A DNA stretch of 64,000 bases from Haloferula helveola (GCF_037076345.1 NZ_AP024702.1:3844001-3908000), one strand, 5' to 3'. Shown: positions 23,443 through 33,032, numbered from the stretch's first letter. The notes: generated by a model from the sequence alone, not told the origin. A program made the numbers and translations.

Positions 23443-25989
23443 CTACGCTTGGGGCGGGAAGACGAAGCCCTCTTCATCGATGGTGTAGCCGTCGGGGAGG
23501 GGGATGCCTGCTGAGGGTGTGGACGGGCCGCGGAGGGTGATCCGGCCTTCATCGGAGCGGTCGATGGCGAAGCCCGGCAGCAGGATGCCGAGGCTGCCGG
23601 GTTTGACGCCGGGTTGCGGGCTGCTTGAGGCATGCGGCTTCGCGGAATGCGGCATCGACATCGAAATGACGACTCCGTCGATCGCGAGGCACGGCAGGTG
23701 ATCCCAGCCGGCCAGTTCCAGCGGCAGATGGGCGTCCGGGCTGAAGTCGTAGAATGAATGAGCTTCGTCTCTTGCCGGGGCTGCGGTCAGCTTCTCGCGC
23801 AGCCGGCTTCCCCCGACCCAGATGCGGTGTTTCTCGTCCGCCGGGTCGTCAAACTTCGCGGGTTTGGCCCGGAACATTTCGGAGAATCGGGTAAGCCCGG
23901 TCAGGGCGTCGACTTCCGGATCGTCCGGCAAACGGGCGAACGCGTGCTTGCGCACCAACGCGTTGACCTGGGCGATCTGGTAGCCGTTCGCGGTCTGGTG
24001 CGGATCGGACTTCCAGTGGGGAAGGCGCGATTCGATGGCGTCCGCGGAGGCTTCGAGGATGCCGTCGCGAATCCGCCCGATCCGCGCCTCTTTCGGTTCG
24101 ATCGGAGTACCGAAGGCCATCCGCATTCCGTAAGGCACGCGGTAGGGAAGCTTGGTGAAGAAGCGGTTGCGTTCGTATGAGAAGATCGATCCCCACGCCC
24201 CGTCGAGCCATGCCGGAATCACCGGTGCCCCGCCTTGGCGGGCGATCAGTTCGAGCCCGCGCTTCACTTCGCGAAGCGTGCCGGTGCGGGTCAACTGGCC
24301 CTCCGGGAATAGGCAGATGACATCGCCCGCGGCGAGCGCCTCGCTGGCGGTCCGGAGTGCCTCGCGCGGCTTTCCGAGAGCGATCGGCACGGTGTGGAAG
24401 AGTTTGCAGAACCAGCGGATCGCCGGGTTCTCCATGTAAACCGCATCCATCACGAAGCGGACCGGACGTGGGCTGGCGGCGGTGATGAAGAAGGCATCGG
24501 CCCAAGTGACGTGGTTCGGCAGCAGCAGCACGCCGCCGGTTTTCGGCATGTTGTCGGCACCGACCGGACGGATCCGGTAGAAGAGACCGAGGAGGGTCAG
24601 CCCGATCACCCGCACGAGGTCGCCTGGCATCAACCGGACGATGTACCACGTGATGAATCCGCAGAGCAACGCAGCGGCCAGGAGCTGGATGTGGTAGCCG
24701 GGAAGGTCGGGCAAGCCGATCGCCCGGATCCCGGCGGCGAGACCCTCGACGAATGCGGCGGCGAAGATGCCTGCGAGGCAATCCTGGAGGTTCACCGCCG
24801 ACTGCATTTCGCCCCGTTTCTTCGGCGGATACCGGTCCTGCATCCAGGCATTGAGCGGAGCGAGGAAAAGCGCGGCGAAGAAGGCGAGCAGAGTGAGTCC
24901 CCAAAGGAAGGCTCCGGAGGAAGGGCGGAATACCGCGGCGATCAGCGGTCCGATACCCAGAGCTTCCGCATCCAGCAGGGCGAGGCTGGTGGTGGGGTCG
25001 ATGAATGCCGCGAGCAGCGCGGCGGTGATGGTCATCGCCACGCCACCGAGCGGAACCCATCCGAGCTCGATACGACGCCGGAGGAGGAACGAGGCGATGC
25101 CGAAGCCGGCCGCCATGCCGATGGATGCCCCGGCCATGAAGACCGAAGACAGGGTGCCGAAACCCTCCTGCCCCAAGGTCAGGGTCTTCGCCAGTTTGAC
25201 CGACCACAGGTTGATGAAGGTCGCGAAGCCCCAGAAGAACGCGACCGCGAAGGATGCCCGTCGCAGCGGGAGGTCGGCCCAGAGTTCACGGAGATGGGTG
25301 AAGTGCTCGACCGCGATCTTCGGAGCCAGCGGAGCGGCTCCTTGGGCGGGAGTGCGGGGGACGATCCACGCCATGATGATCGCGGGAATGGCCAATGCCG
25401 CGAGAACGAGCATCGGCAGAAGGCCCGTTTCCCATGCGACGTCAGGCGTGCCTCCGGCCGCGGCGTATCGCTTGTCGTATACGACCCCTGCGATGATCTG
25501 GCCGGCGAGGATCGCGAGCATCGCCGTCATCTGCTGGATCCCGGCGGCGAAGCCGAGGTGCCGGGAACCGACGAGTTCCTTGTTGATCCCGATTTTCGCC
25601 GGGCTGAAGAACGCCGACTGGATCGCGAGCGCGAAGAACCCGCAGAGGGCGAGCGGCATGTTGTTCAGCCAGATCGCGCCACAGAGCCAGCTGAGGATCA
25701 GCAGTTGCGCGATTGCAGCGCCGAACATCACGTCGCGCTTCGAGAAGCGGTCGCTCAGCCATCCGGCCAGCGGCGCGAACAGCACGAAAGGCAGGGCGAT
25801 GAAGATCGTGGCCCAGCTTTCCACTGCCGCACCCAGCAGGGTGTAACCGATCGCGCCCCCGAGCGGGACGAGCAGGAACTGGGCGGCCTTGTCGTTGAAC
25901 GCGTTCTGCGTCTGCTGGACGATCATGCTCCAGAATCCGACCCATTCGCGCCGCGTGGGTTCCGGTTCGGGAGTGGGGGACGACGGCAT
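23443..25989 (-). CDS. MFS transporter-PlsC acyltransferase fusion with vestigial AMP-ligase tail
   Basis: This 848-residue protein is related to the LplT-Aas system for lysophospholipid import and re-acylation. Residues 15-455 are a 12-helix MFS domain. Residues 470-650 are a 1-acyl-glycerol-phosphate acyltransferase with NHVTWAD (492-498) and FPEGQLTRTG (561-570). In relatives an AMP-binding acyl-ACP/CoA ligase of about 450-500 residues follows. Here only about 190 residues remain. The end (QPGVKPGSLGILLPGFAI, then EGRITLRGP, then DGYTIDEEGFVF) matches the ligase region around the GxxLPG and GD motifs, but the ATP-binding P-loop and most of the N-domain are absent. The ligase is therefore probably inactive. 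Start ATG 25989. Confidence 0.88.
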   Translation of the reverse strand: MPSSPTPEPEPTRREWVGFWSMIVQQTQNAFNDKAAQFLLVPLGGAIGYTLLGAAVESWATIFIALPFVLFAPLAGWLSDRFSKRDVMFGAAIAQLLILSWLCGAIWLNNMPLALCGFFALAIQSAFFSPAKIGINKELVGSRHLGFAAGIQQMTAMLAILAGQIIAGVVYDKRYAAAGGTPDVAWETGLLPMLVLAALAIPAIIMAWIVPRTPAQGAAPLAPKIAVEHFTHLRELWADLPLRRASFAVAFFWGFATFINLWSVKLAKTLTLGQEGFGTLSSVFMAGASIGMAAGFGIASFLLRRRIELGWVPLGGVAMTITAALLAAFIDPTTSLALLDAEALGIGPLIAAVFRPSSGAFLWGLTLLAFFAALFLAPLNAWMQDRYPPKKRGEMQSAVNLQDCLAGIFAAAFVEGLAAGIRAIGLPDLPGYHIQLLAAALLCGFITWYIVRLMPGDLVRVIGLTLLGLFYRIRPVGADNMPKTGGVLLLPNHVTWADAFFITAASPRPVRFVMDAVYMENPAIRWFCKLFHTVPIALGKPREALRTASEALAAGDVICLFPEGQLTRTGTLREVKRGLELIARQGGAPVIPAWLDGAWGSIFSYERNRFFTKLPYRVPYGMRMAFGTPIEPKEARIGRIRDGILEASADAIESRLPHWKSDPHQTANGYQIAQVNALVRKHAFARLPDDPEVDALTGLTRFSEMFRAKPAKFDDPADEKHRIWVGGSRLREKLTAAPARDEAHSFYDFSPDAHLPLELAGWDHLPCLAIDGVVISMSMPHSAKPHASSSPQPGVKPGSLGILLPGFAIDRSDEGRITLRGPSTPSAGIPLPDGYTIDEEGFVFPPQA

Positions 25990-26084
25990 CTACGGGCACG
26001 CTACGCGACGACCTTCAGAATCGGCAAGCCCGTGGATCGGAATCCGGGGTGTTTCAAACGCGCCGGCGCGTCTATCAATTCCCC

Positions 26085-26339
26085 ATGCAACTCAAGGTTT
26101 TGGCGGTTCCCAATGCGCGCAAGTCCGAGTGGCTGGGCTGGGAGGACGATCCCCGGGCCGGTCGGGTCGTGAGGATCCGCGTCGGGGCTCCACCGCTGGA
26201 AGGGAAGGCAAATGCCGAGTTGCGCGCGTTCCTGGCCAAACACCTCGGCGTATCCAAGTCGCGGGTCCGGCTGCTGAAAGGCGACACGTCCCGGATCAAG
26301 ACTTTCGAGATCGACGGATGTGATGAGCTTCCGGATTGA
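26085..26339 (+). CDS. DUF167 (YggU-family) small protein
   Basis: The 84-residue protein MQLKVLAVPNARKSEW... contains the family core GAPPLEGKANAELRAFLAKHLGVSKSRVRLLKGDTSRIKTF. That core is a mixed alpha/beta fold with the conserved EGKAN and KSR..L..G..SR.K motifs. The usual length is 75-100 residues. I chose ATG 26085 because upstream in-frame codons add an unrelated basic stretch. It is divergent from the MFS-PlsC gene and convergent with the next gene. The family is structurally known but without an assigned biochemical role. Confidence 0.9.
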   Translation: MQLKVLAVPNARKSEWLGWEDDPRAGRVVRIRVGAPPLEGKANAELRAFLAKHLGVSKSRVRLLKGDTSRIKTFEIDGCDELPD

Positions 26340-26356
26340 GGAAGTCCCATACCGCC

Positions 26357-27229
26357 TCATGGGCTGCAAACCTCGGCGAGCCAGGTGCGCAGGCGTTTCC
26401 TTGCCGGGGAAGGGCGGAGGATCCACGCGTCATTGTGATTCCGGAACCCGGTTGATCCGAAGGTGAAGGAGCCTTCGACTCCGGTCGATTCGATGTAGCG
26501 CCGTGTTTCGTCGGACCCCGCTTCCGAAATGATGAATTGGGGTCGCTCGCCGAGCCGCTTCAGGCGCGTGATGGCCGAGTCCTTGTCTGATCCGGGGTAA
26601 GGCCACTGACGAACACCGTCGTAGTGCGAGTAGGGAATGAACGCGCGCCAGAGCCTGGCGATTTCGTCGTCGTGGAGCCCGATAAAGTTGCAGGCGATCG
26701 CGCCCCGTGAGAAGCCGACCAAGATCACCCGATCCGCATCGCCCTGATAGGTTTTGCAAATCCACGGGATGCATTTCTTGGCATAGGTCACGGTCGGCTC
26801 CGGAGAATACTCGGGAGCGGTGCCCCACCAGCGGCTCGTGTTCGCCTTCCCGGATCCATCCACGAAGGGCAGCACGACCCACAGATAGTCGCGCCCGGCA
26901 CTCAGGCCGTATCCGAACGACGCATCCTCCACCTTGCCCGTGCAACGGTCGCCGATGGCGTTGCTGAAGGGGCCGTTACCGGTGAACTCGACGATGACCG
27001 GGTGGGAGCGCTCTTCCGTCCAGTTCTCCGGTAGGTATAGCGTGTGACGCACGCTGGTTTCCCGGTAGTCCGGGTGCGATTGGATGACGCGTTTGCCAGG
27101 GGAGGGCGAGCCGGTCACCGTTTCGGGCACCTGCAGGTCGGTAGCGACCGAACTGATGTCAGGAAGCTGCGCCGAACACGGGAGCAGCAGGAGCCCCGTG
27201 AGTTTCGGCAGGAGTCGGGCGAGCTTCAT
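26357..27229 (-). CDS. Exported alpha/beta hydrolase
   Basis: The 290-residue protein has a signal peptide (MKLARLLPKLTGLLLLPCSA). It continues as an alpha/beta hydrolase with the nucleophile elbow VGFSRGAIACN, oxyanion region VEFTGNGPF and a C-terminal His candidate in FRNHNDAW. The overall look, beta-strands HPVIVEF and YLWVVLPFVD around the elbow, fits a dienelactone-hydrolase or esterase-like enzyme of the planctomycete/verrucomicrobial type. ATG 27229 is preferred to the in-frame codon 9 bases upstream. It is convergent with DUF167 and divergent from the small cytochrome. The substrate is not predictable. Confidence 0.8.
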   Translation of the reverse strand: MKLARLLPKLTGLLLLPCSAQLPDISSVATDLQVPETVTGSPSPGKRVIQSHPDYRETSVRHTLYLPENWTEERSHPVIVEFTGNGPFSNAIGDRCTGKVEDASFGYGLSAGRDYLWVVLPFVDGSGKANTSRWWGTAPEYSPEPTVTYAKKCIPWICKTYQGDADRVILVGFSRGAIACNFIGLHDDEIARLWRAFIPYSHYDGVRQWPYPGSDKDSAITRLKRLGERPQFIISEAGSDETRRYIESTGVEGSFTFGSTGFRNHNDAWILRPSPARKRLRTWLAEVCSP

Positions 27230-27332
27230 CCGACCCACCTTTTCACACGATGGCTCTTGGGGGCAATGCCCGGGGCGCTGCCGTCACGATTCGCGATTGG
27301 CGAAGCGGGGGAAAGTTGCACAGGATGAAACG

Positions 27333-27650
27333 ATGAAGCGCCTTCTGCTCCCCCTTGCTGCCCTCGCCCTCGCCGGTTGTGCCGGAGACCCGATTCCCGA
27401 AGTGACGCCGTCGATGGCCAAGAGAACGGACGTCGACCCGGCGAAGCTGGCGCACGGCCGCGAGCTTTACATCGAGAATTGCAACCGGTGCCACGAGCGG
27501 GTGCTGCCGGGCAGCATCGATCCGGAGTACTGGCGCGGCATCATTCCCCACATGGCGCGCAATGCGCAGCTCACGTCGGCGGAACAGGCGGACGTCCTGA
27601 ACTACCTGATTGCCGCACACCTCGAGGTGTATCACATCGAGGACGACTGA
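27333..27650 (+). CDS. Small c-type cytochrome-like lipoprotein
   Basis: The 105-residue protein has a lipobox, LALAGCAGDP. It contains a single CNRCH haem-binding motif and a distal region that may give the methionine ligand (IIPHMARNAQLTSAEQADVLNYLIAAH). The pattern GRELYIENCNRCHERVLPGSI is that of a monohaem cytochrome c. It is anchored to a membrane and faces the periplasm. Start ATG 27333; an ATG at 27325 is in another frame. The next gene is convergent 6 bases away. Confidence 0.85.
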   Translation: MKRLLLPLAALALAGCAGDPIPEVTPSMAKRTDVDPAKLAHGRELYIENCNRCHERVLPGSIDPEYWRGIIPHMARNAQLTSAEQADVLNYLIAAHLEVYHIEDD

Positions 27651-27656
27651 TGCCGC

Positions 27657-28901
27657 TCAGGTCCCGGTGATTTTCCACAGGGCTTTCTCGGAACGCAGGT
27701 AGAGGGCGCCATCGAGCAGGGCAGGCGAGGCGAACAGGCGGTCGCCCATGTCGATCTCGGAAATGATTTCGGCTCCTTCCTCCGAGACCTCGAGCACGTA
27801 CGCGACGCCGTCTTCGGTGAGGCAGTAGAGCGTGTCGCCGCAGAGCAGGGGCGATGACGAGAAATTGCCGATGAGCTTCTTCATCCAAGCTTCCTTGCCG
27901 GTCTTCCAGTCGAATCCGGTCACGAAGCCGGTGTCATCGAGCGCGATGATACGGGACTTGTAGTGGATCAGCGACGGAGTCTTCGGGATGCGTTTTTTCA
28001 CGTGCCACTCGACATGCGACTTGGTGACATCCCCGTCCGCGCCGGCCAGCCGGATCGCGAGAAGTTCGGGCTTCATGAAGCCGGTGGCGACATACACGCT
28101 CCCGCCGGCGACGATCGGTCTCGGGATCAGAGAGAAGCCTTCGTCGTAGGTCGCCTTCCACAATAGTTTGCCGTCCTTCGGCGCATAGGCACCGACCATG
28201 CCGCTGCCGGGGCTGATGATCTCGGTGCGCCCTCCGTTCTCGATGACCGTCGGGGTGGAGAAAGAGAAGGTCCGCTTGACGTCGGCGACCCTCGGCGTTT
28301 TCCAAGCGGTCGAGCCGTCCTTGCGGTTGAGCGCGTAAATGGCCGGGTTTTCCTCGGCGTCGGCGTTGACGATCATCAGGTCGCCGTGAAGGACGACCGA
28401 GCTGCCGTTGCCGTGCATCGGCTTGTACGAAATCTTCCGCTGCCAGAGCACCTTGCCGTCATCGAGGTCGAGCGCGGCAGTCCCCATGTGGCCGAAGTGG
28501 ATGTAGACGACCCCGTCGGCGATGGCCGGCGTCGAACTTGCGAAGCTGTTCTTGGCGTGACGCGCGGCGATTTCGTCGTCGGTCGGCTCGAAAAGCTTCC
28601 GTTCCCATGCCGGCTTGCCCGTCTCGGTCTCATAGGCGCGGGCTTTGAGCACCATCCGGCCGTTCTCGGTCTCGGAGGTCGTGATGACGAGCTTGCCGCT
28701 GTCGATGACCGGCGACGACCAGCCGTCACCCGGGATCTCGGTCTTCCACTCGACGCCGGAGTCGGGACTCCACTTCGTTGGTGCGTCTCCTTCGGCGACT
28801 CCCTGACCGGTCGGTCCGCGGAACTGCGGCCAGCTTTCGGCGGCGTGCAGCGGAAAGGCGAGCGCGGCGGAAGTGAGAAGGATCAGACGACGGAGATGCA
28901 T
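27657..28901 (-). CDS. Exported PQQ-like beta-propeller (quinoprotein repeat) protein
   Basis: The 414-residue protein starts MHLRRLILLTSAALAFPLHA, a Sec signal peptide, then AESWPQFRGPTGQGVA, the typical opening of PQQ-repeat proteins. Repeated blades with the WxxxxG / G.vyv signature are seen, for example GKVLWQRKISYKPMHGNGSSVV, GKLLWKATYDEGF and DGALYLRSEKALWKI. Eight or so blades fit the length. No cytochrome domain is present and the metal-binding residues of true quinoprotein dehydrogenases are not evident, so a structural or binding role is also possible. A convergent monohaem cytochrome lies next door. Confidence 0.85.
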   Translation of the reverse strand: MHLRRLILLTSAALAFPLHAAESWPQFRGPTGQGVAEGDAPTKWSPDSGVEWKTEIPGDGWSSPVIDSGKLVITTSETENGRMVLKARAYETETGKPAWERKLFEPTDDEIAARHAKNSFASSTPAIADGVVYIHFGHMGTAALDLDDGKVLWQRKISYKPMHGNGSSVVLHGDLMIVNADAEENPAIYALNRKDGSTAWKTPRVADVKRTFSFSTPTVIENGGRTEIISPGSGMVGAYAPKDGKLLWKATYDEGFSLIPRPIVAGGSVYVATGFMKPELLAIRLAGADGDVTKSHVEWHVKKRIPKTPSLIHYKSRIIALDDTGFVTGFDWKTGKEAWMKKLIGNFSSSPLLCGDTLYCLTEDGVAYVLEVSEEGAEIISEIDMGDRLFASPALLDGALYLRSEKALWKITGT

Positions 28902-29014
28902 GGTATGGCTAGAGTTGCGCTTTGGACGGTTGGGGTCAATGACCGGAGGTTGGAGAATCCGCTTCAGGTCGGATTCCCGAAATGTCGGTCATGGTCGCGG
29001 CCGTAGGGGAAAGG

Positions 29015-30388
29015 ATGCGCGCAAGGATTTCGTTAGCGGCCGCGGTCGCGATTTGCACTGCCGGGCTTGGGATGCTTTCGATGGTGAATGCCAAGGTCTT
29101 CCATGTCGACCCGGCCCGCGGGAGTATTGGAAATGACGGGTCGGAAGCGAAACCATGGCGAACTTTGGAGGAAGTGTTGAAGGCCGGGCAGGTCCGCACC
29201 CGGGTGCCGGGTAGCAGCGGCAGCGGTTGGACCGAACGCAATCCGGAGGGCCTGGTCGGGCCGGGTGACACGATCGTGCTCCACACCGGCTACCATGGCC
29301 GGTTCGAGATGGCCGGAGGACACAATGAGGAACCGATCACGATCATGGCGGCCGAAGGAGCGGTCCCGACGCTTGGGAAGATCCGGTTGGCCGGTGTTTC
29401 GAAATGGGTATTCAAGGGCCTCACGGTGACGCCGAGCGCGGCTCCGGAGTATCGGCGTGAGGTGCTCGTCGATATCGCCAACGACAAGCGCTTCGGAGGA
29501 AGCCGTGAAGTCACCGTGGAGGACTGCGGGATCTTTTCGGTCGAGGACGTCAGCGGATGGTCGAAGGCAGACTGGAACGAGAAGCCGTGCAACGGCATCC
29601 AGGTCTCGGCCAACGAGTGTGTAATCCGCAACAATCGGGTGCGGAACATCAACTTCGGGATCAGCGTCACCGGGAAGGACGCGTTGGTGGACCGGAATTT
29701 GGTCGAGAACTTCGCGGGGGACGGGCTTCGCGGCCTCGGCGACGGCGGCGTGTTTCAATACAACACCGTGCGCAATTGCTACGACGTGAACGACAACCAT
29801 GACGACGGGTTCCAGTCATGGAGTGTCGGACCGAAGGGCGTCGGGACGGGTGTGGTGAAGGGGATCGTCCTCAACGGGAATGTCTTCATCAACTTCACCG
29901 ATCCGGATCAGCCGTTCCGCGGGACACTGCAGGGAATCGGATGTTTCGACGGATTCTTCGAGGACTGGGTGATCGAGAACAATGTGGTGGTGGTCGATCA
30001 CTGGCACGGCATCACCCTGCTTGGCGCGAAGAACTGCGTGATCCGAAACAACACAGTGGTCGATTCAAAGAGCGGTCGACCCGGTCCGCCGTGGATCCAG
30101 ATCGGGAAGCACAAGAAGGGCACGGCATCGAGTGGTTGCGTGGTTCGCGACAATCTCGGTGCGGACTTTCGGATCTCCGAGGGCAACCGCTCCGAGCACA
30201 ACCTGAAGCTCGGCGAGTTGGATCGCTTCTTCGTCAATGCGGCGGAATTCAACTTCCGCCTGCGCAAGGGAAGCCCGGCCATCGACGCTGGTCCGGGTGA
30301 CGATCCTCCCGGGCTGGACGCGGAAGGAAAGACGAGGGTGGTTGGCAAATCGATCGATGCGGGAGCTTATGAATACGGGAATGAGTAG
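29015..30388 (+). CDS. Exported right-handed parallel beta-helix protein
   Basis: The 457-residue protein has a signal peptide (MRARISLAAAVAICTAGLGMLSMVNA). The beginning KVFHVDPARGSIGNDGSEAKPWRTLEEVL is the DUF1565-like entry of polysaccharide lyases. Stacked rungs such as GIQVSANECVIRNNRVRNINFGISVTGKDALVDRNLVENF fit the pectate-lyase-type helix. The end, GSPAIDAGPGDDP...IDAGAYEYG, is the standard cap. I prefer ATG 29015, which follows AGGGGA; an in-frame ATG at 28982 is possible. Its stop overlaps the start of the next gene, a glycosidase. A lyase or glycan-binding role is likely; no catalytic residues are assignable. Confidence 0.82.
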   Translation: MRARISLAAAVAICTAGLGMLSMVNAKVFHVDPARGSIGNDGSEAKPWRTLEEVLKAGQVRTRVPGSSGSGWTERNPEGLVGPGDTIVLHTGYHGRFEMAGGHNEEPITIMAAEGAVPTLGKIRLAGVSKWVFKGLTVTPSAAPEYRREVLVDIANDKRFGGSREVTVEDCGIFSVEDVSGWSKADWNEKPCNGIQVSANECVIRNNRVRNINFGISVTGKDALVDRNLVENFAGDGLRGLGDGGVFQYNTVRNCYDVNDNHDDGFQSWSVGPKGVGTGVVKGIVLNGNVFINFTDPDQPFRGTLQGIGCFDGFFEDWVIENNVVVVDHWHGITLLGAKNCVIRNNTVVDSKSGRPGPPWIQIGKHKKGTASSGCVVRDNLGADFRISEGNRSEHNLKLGELDRFFVNAAEFNFRLRKGSPAIDAGPGDDPPGLDAEGKTRVVGKSIDAGAYEYGNE

Positions 30389-33032
30389 GGAGCGGAGAGA
30401 GTGGACCGCGAGCGTGCTGTCGCTTGCTCTCGTTTCGTTGATTCCGCTCGTTGCCCAGCCGGAGCCGATCTGGGTCGAAGGCGAGTCGGCAGCGCAGGCC
30501 GACGTCCTCAAACACCCGTGGTATCACGGGCAGGTCAAGAAGGGCGAGTTGTCGGGTGGCGAGTTCGTGTCGCATTTCTCGAACGAGAAAGAAGGACGCG
30601 TGCGCTACGAAGTCGCGGTGCCCGAGGCGGGTGACTACTTGCTCTGGATCCGTGCGAATCCCGTGCAGAGCCGGATGAGTCTCAGTGTCGATGGCGGCAA
30701 GGAGATCGAGGTCGATTTCAAGCGGGGTCAGACCGGCAACACGAACATCGCGGCCGACGGCAAACCGGACTTGCGCTTCCTCGCTTGGTCGGAGGTCGGG
30801 AGTTTCAAATTGGAGGGTGGCAAGCACCGGCTCGAGTTCCGGTTCACCAGCAAGAACTCGCACCATGGCGCGATTGACTGCTTCGTGCTCGCACCGCCGG
30901 ATTTCAAACCGATGGGGATTCTCAAGCCGGACCAGATCGCGCGTCAACGGGAGAAGCTGGCGAAGGAAAACGAGGGCTGGGTGCCGTGGCTGGGAGATCC
31001 TTCGGCGAAAGGCGGGTCGATGATCGACCTGCGGTTCCTGAACGAGAAGTACGCAGGCGAGAAGGGCGGGGTCGTGGCCAAGGGACCGGACTTCGTTTTT
31101 CGCAAGACGGGGGAGAAGGTCCGCTTCTGGGCGGTCAATGGTCCGCCCCACGATCTGCACGGGGAGGATCTGGCGAAGTGTGCGCGGATGCTCGCCTCGA
31201 AGGGCGTGAACATGGTGCGCCTGCACGGCAAGGTTTTCAACGAATCGACCGGTGAACTGGATCGGGCGAAGACCGAGCACATCCGCGAGGTGGTCGCGGC
31301 AATGAAGAAGGAGGGCATCTACTCGCACCTGTCGATCTACTTCCCGTTGTGGATGAAACCGAAGCCGGGACCGGGTTGGCGGGAGGGCTACGACGGCAAC
31401 AAGCACCCGTTCGCACTGCTCTACTTCGAGCCGGACTTTCAGGAGTTGCATCGCCAGTGGCTGAAGGCTGCCCTGGACGGCCTGCTGGATGAACCGGCGG
31501 TGTTCGGGATCGAGTTGGTCAACGAGGATTCGCTGTTCTTCTGGACCTTTGCCGACAGGAACATCCCGGATCCGCAACTCCGGAAGTTTGAGAAGCAGTT
31601 CGGGGACTGGGCGGTTGCGAAGCATGGTTCGGTCGCGAAGGCGATCGAGGCATGGGGCGGAATGAAGCACCCGCGCGACGGAGACGGACGCCTCGGGTTC
31701 CGGCCGTTGTGGAACATCGTCAACGAGCGCAAGCCGCGGGATCGCGACACCGTCGAGTTCCTGATGTCGAGCCAGCGCGGATACTACGGGGAAACCGTGG
31801 AGTGGCTGCGCGGGACCGGCTTCAAGGGGCTGGTGACCGCCTCGAACTGGCACACGGCCGATCCGGTGTTTCTCGGGCCGCTGGAAAAGTACAGCTACAC
31901 GGTCGGCGATTTCATCGATCGGCACGGCTACTTCGGCTGCATGCACTCGGGCGACAATGCCGCGTGGTCGATCCGCGACGGACACATCTACGGCGATCGC
32001 AGTGGTTTGCGCTTCGATCCCGAGAAGCCGTCGGGTCCCAAGTTGTTCTCCAACCCGGTGATCGACCCGGAATACAATGGGATGCCGTCGATGATCTCCG
32101 AAACCACCTACAACCGGCCGAACCGCTACCGGGTCGAGGCGCCGTGGTTGTTCGCCTGCTATGGCGCGTTGCAGGGCAGCGATGCGGTTGTGCACTTCGC
32201 GCTCGATTCGTCCGACTGGGCGGTGAAGCCCGGATTCTTCATGCAGCCGTGGACGCTGATGACGCCGACCCAGGTGGGGCAGTTTCCGGCGGCGGCCGTG
32301 CTCTTCCGGGAGAGCTTGGTCCGGGAAGGCCCGGTGATCGCCGACTACCGGCTTTCGGTCGACGATGCGGTCGCGCTGAAGGGGAGTCCGATCGCGCACG
32401 CGGCGAACCTGGACGAGCTGAGGAAGTCCGATGTGCCGGAGGATGATGGGATGCCCCGGAGGGGGATCGATCCGCTGGCCCACTTCATGGGGCGCGTCCG
32501 ATTGGAGATCGGGGACGGTCCGAGCACCAAGGATGCCGGGATGGGCCGGATCGGTCCGTCCGATGTGGTCCGGGGTGGTGAGCTGGAACTGGATTACGCG
32601 AGGGGGCTCCTGACGGTGCGGGCTGAAGGTGCCCAAGGGGTTGTCGGCGCGATCGAGGGGACCTTTTCCCTGCCGGCGCTCGCGGTTCGGTCGACCATGG
32701 AATTGGGTGCGATCGTCGCGGTCTCGATGGACGGGAAGCCGCTGGCGGAGTCGGGAAAGGTTTTGCTGCAGGTGATGAGTGAGGAGAAGGCGACGGGGTT
32801 CCGCACCGAGCCGACGTCCGATGGTCGCAAGCGGATCGTTTCGATCGGCAAGGATCCGTGGTTGGTCCGCGAGCTGTCGGGCGAGGCTGGGTTGAGGCGC
32901 GCGGATGCCGAGTCGCTGACGGTTCACGCCCTCGATCGGGATGGGCGGGTTGTTGCAAGCAACAAGGGAGCGAGGAAGTTCGGGTTCCGGCCGGCCTGTC
33001 CGTACTACCTGATCACCGCGGGCGGCGAGTAG
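30369..33032 (+). CDS. Exported glycoside hydrolase, clan GH-A-like
   Basis: The protein has about 887 residues with a signal peptide (SVLSLALVSLIPLVAQ), then a beta-sandwich carbohydrate-binding-like domain (about 35-170, WVEGESAAQADVL...HRLEFRF). The (beta/alpha)8 region follows. GIELVNEDS places the likely acid/base Glu386 after Asn, and MISETTY at 576-580 holds a candidate nucleophile Glu578, as expected for clan GH-A. The start overlaps the preceding beta-helix gene by 20 bases (ATG 30369; 30381 is also possible), so the two are translationally coupled and probably act on one glycan. The exact GH family cannot be fixed by eye. Confidence 0.8.
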   Translation: MNTGMSRERREWTASVLSLALVSLIPLVAQPEPIWVEGESAAQADVLKHPWYHGQVKKGELSGGEFVSHFSNEKEGRVRYEVAVPEAGDYLLWIRANPVQSRMSLSVDGGKEIEVDFKRGQTGNTNIAADGKPDLRFLAWSEVGSFKLEGGKHRLEFRFTSKNSHHGAIDCFVLAPPDFKPMGILKPDQIARQREKLAKENEGWVPWLGDPSAKGGSMIDLRFLNEKYAGEKGGVVAKGPDFVFRKTGEKVRFWAVNGPPHDLHGEDLAKCARMLASKGVNMVRLHGKVFNESTGELDRAKTEHIREVVAAMKKEGIYSHLSIYFPLWMKPKPGPGWREGYDGNKHPFALLYFEPDFQELHRQWLKAALDGLLDEPAVFGIELVNEDSLFFWTFADRNIPDPQLRKFEKQFGDWAVAKHGSVAKAIEAWGGMKHPRDGDGRLGFRPLWNIVNERKPRDRDTVEFLMSSQRGYYGETVEWLRGTGFKGLVTASNWHTADPVFLGPLEKYSYTVGDFIDRHGYFGCMHSGDNAAWSIRDGHIYGDRSGLRFDPEKPSGPKLFSNPVIDPEYNGMPSMISETTYNRPNRYRVEAPWLFACYGALQGSDAVVHFALDSSDWAVKPGFFMQPWTLMTPTQVGQFPAAAVLFRESLVREGPVIADYRLSVDDAVALKGSPIAHAANLDELRKSDVPEDDGMPRRGIDPLAHFMGRVRLEIGDGPSTKDAGMGRIGPSDVVRGGELELDYARGLLTVRAEGAQGVVGAIEGTFSLPALAVRSTMELGAIVAVSMDGKPLAESGKVLLQVMSEEKATGFRTEPTSDGRKRIVSIGKDPWLVRELSGEAGLRRADAESLTVHALDRDGRVVASNKGARKFGFRPACPYYLITAGGE

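Noticed and set aside
24394-26172. 592-residue plus-strand open frame opposite the MFS-PlsC gene
   Set aside because: The MFS and PlsC motifs on the minus strand are unambiguous, and the plus-strand product is a highly charged low-complexity sequence.
27657-28901. True quinoprotein alcohol dehydrogenase
   Set aside because: The length and lack of visible PQQ/Ca ligands (Glu, Asn, Asp, Cys-Cys) favour a PQQ-like repeat protein instead.
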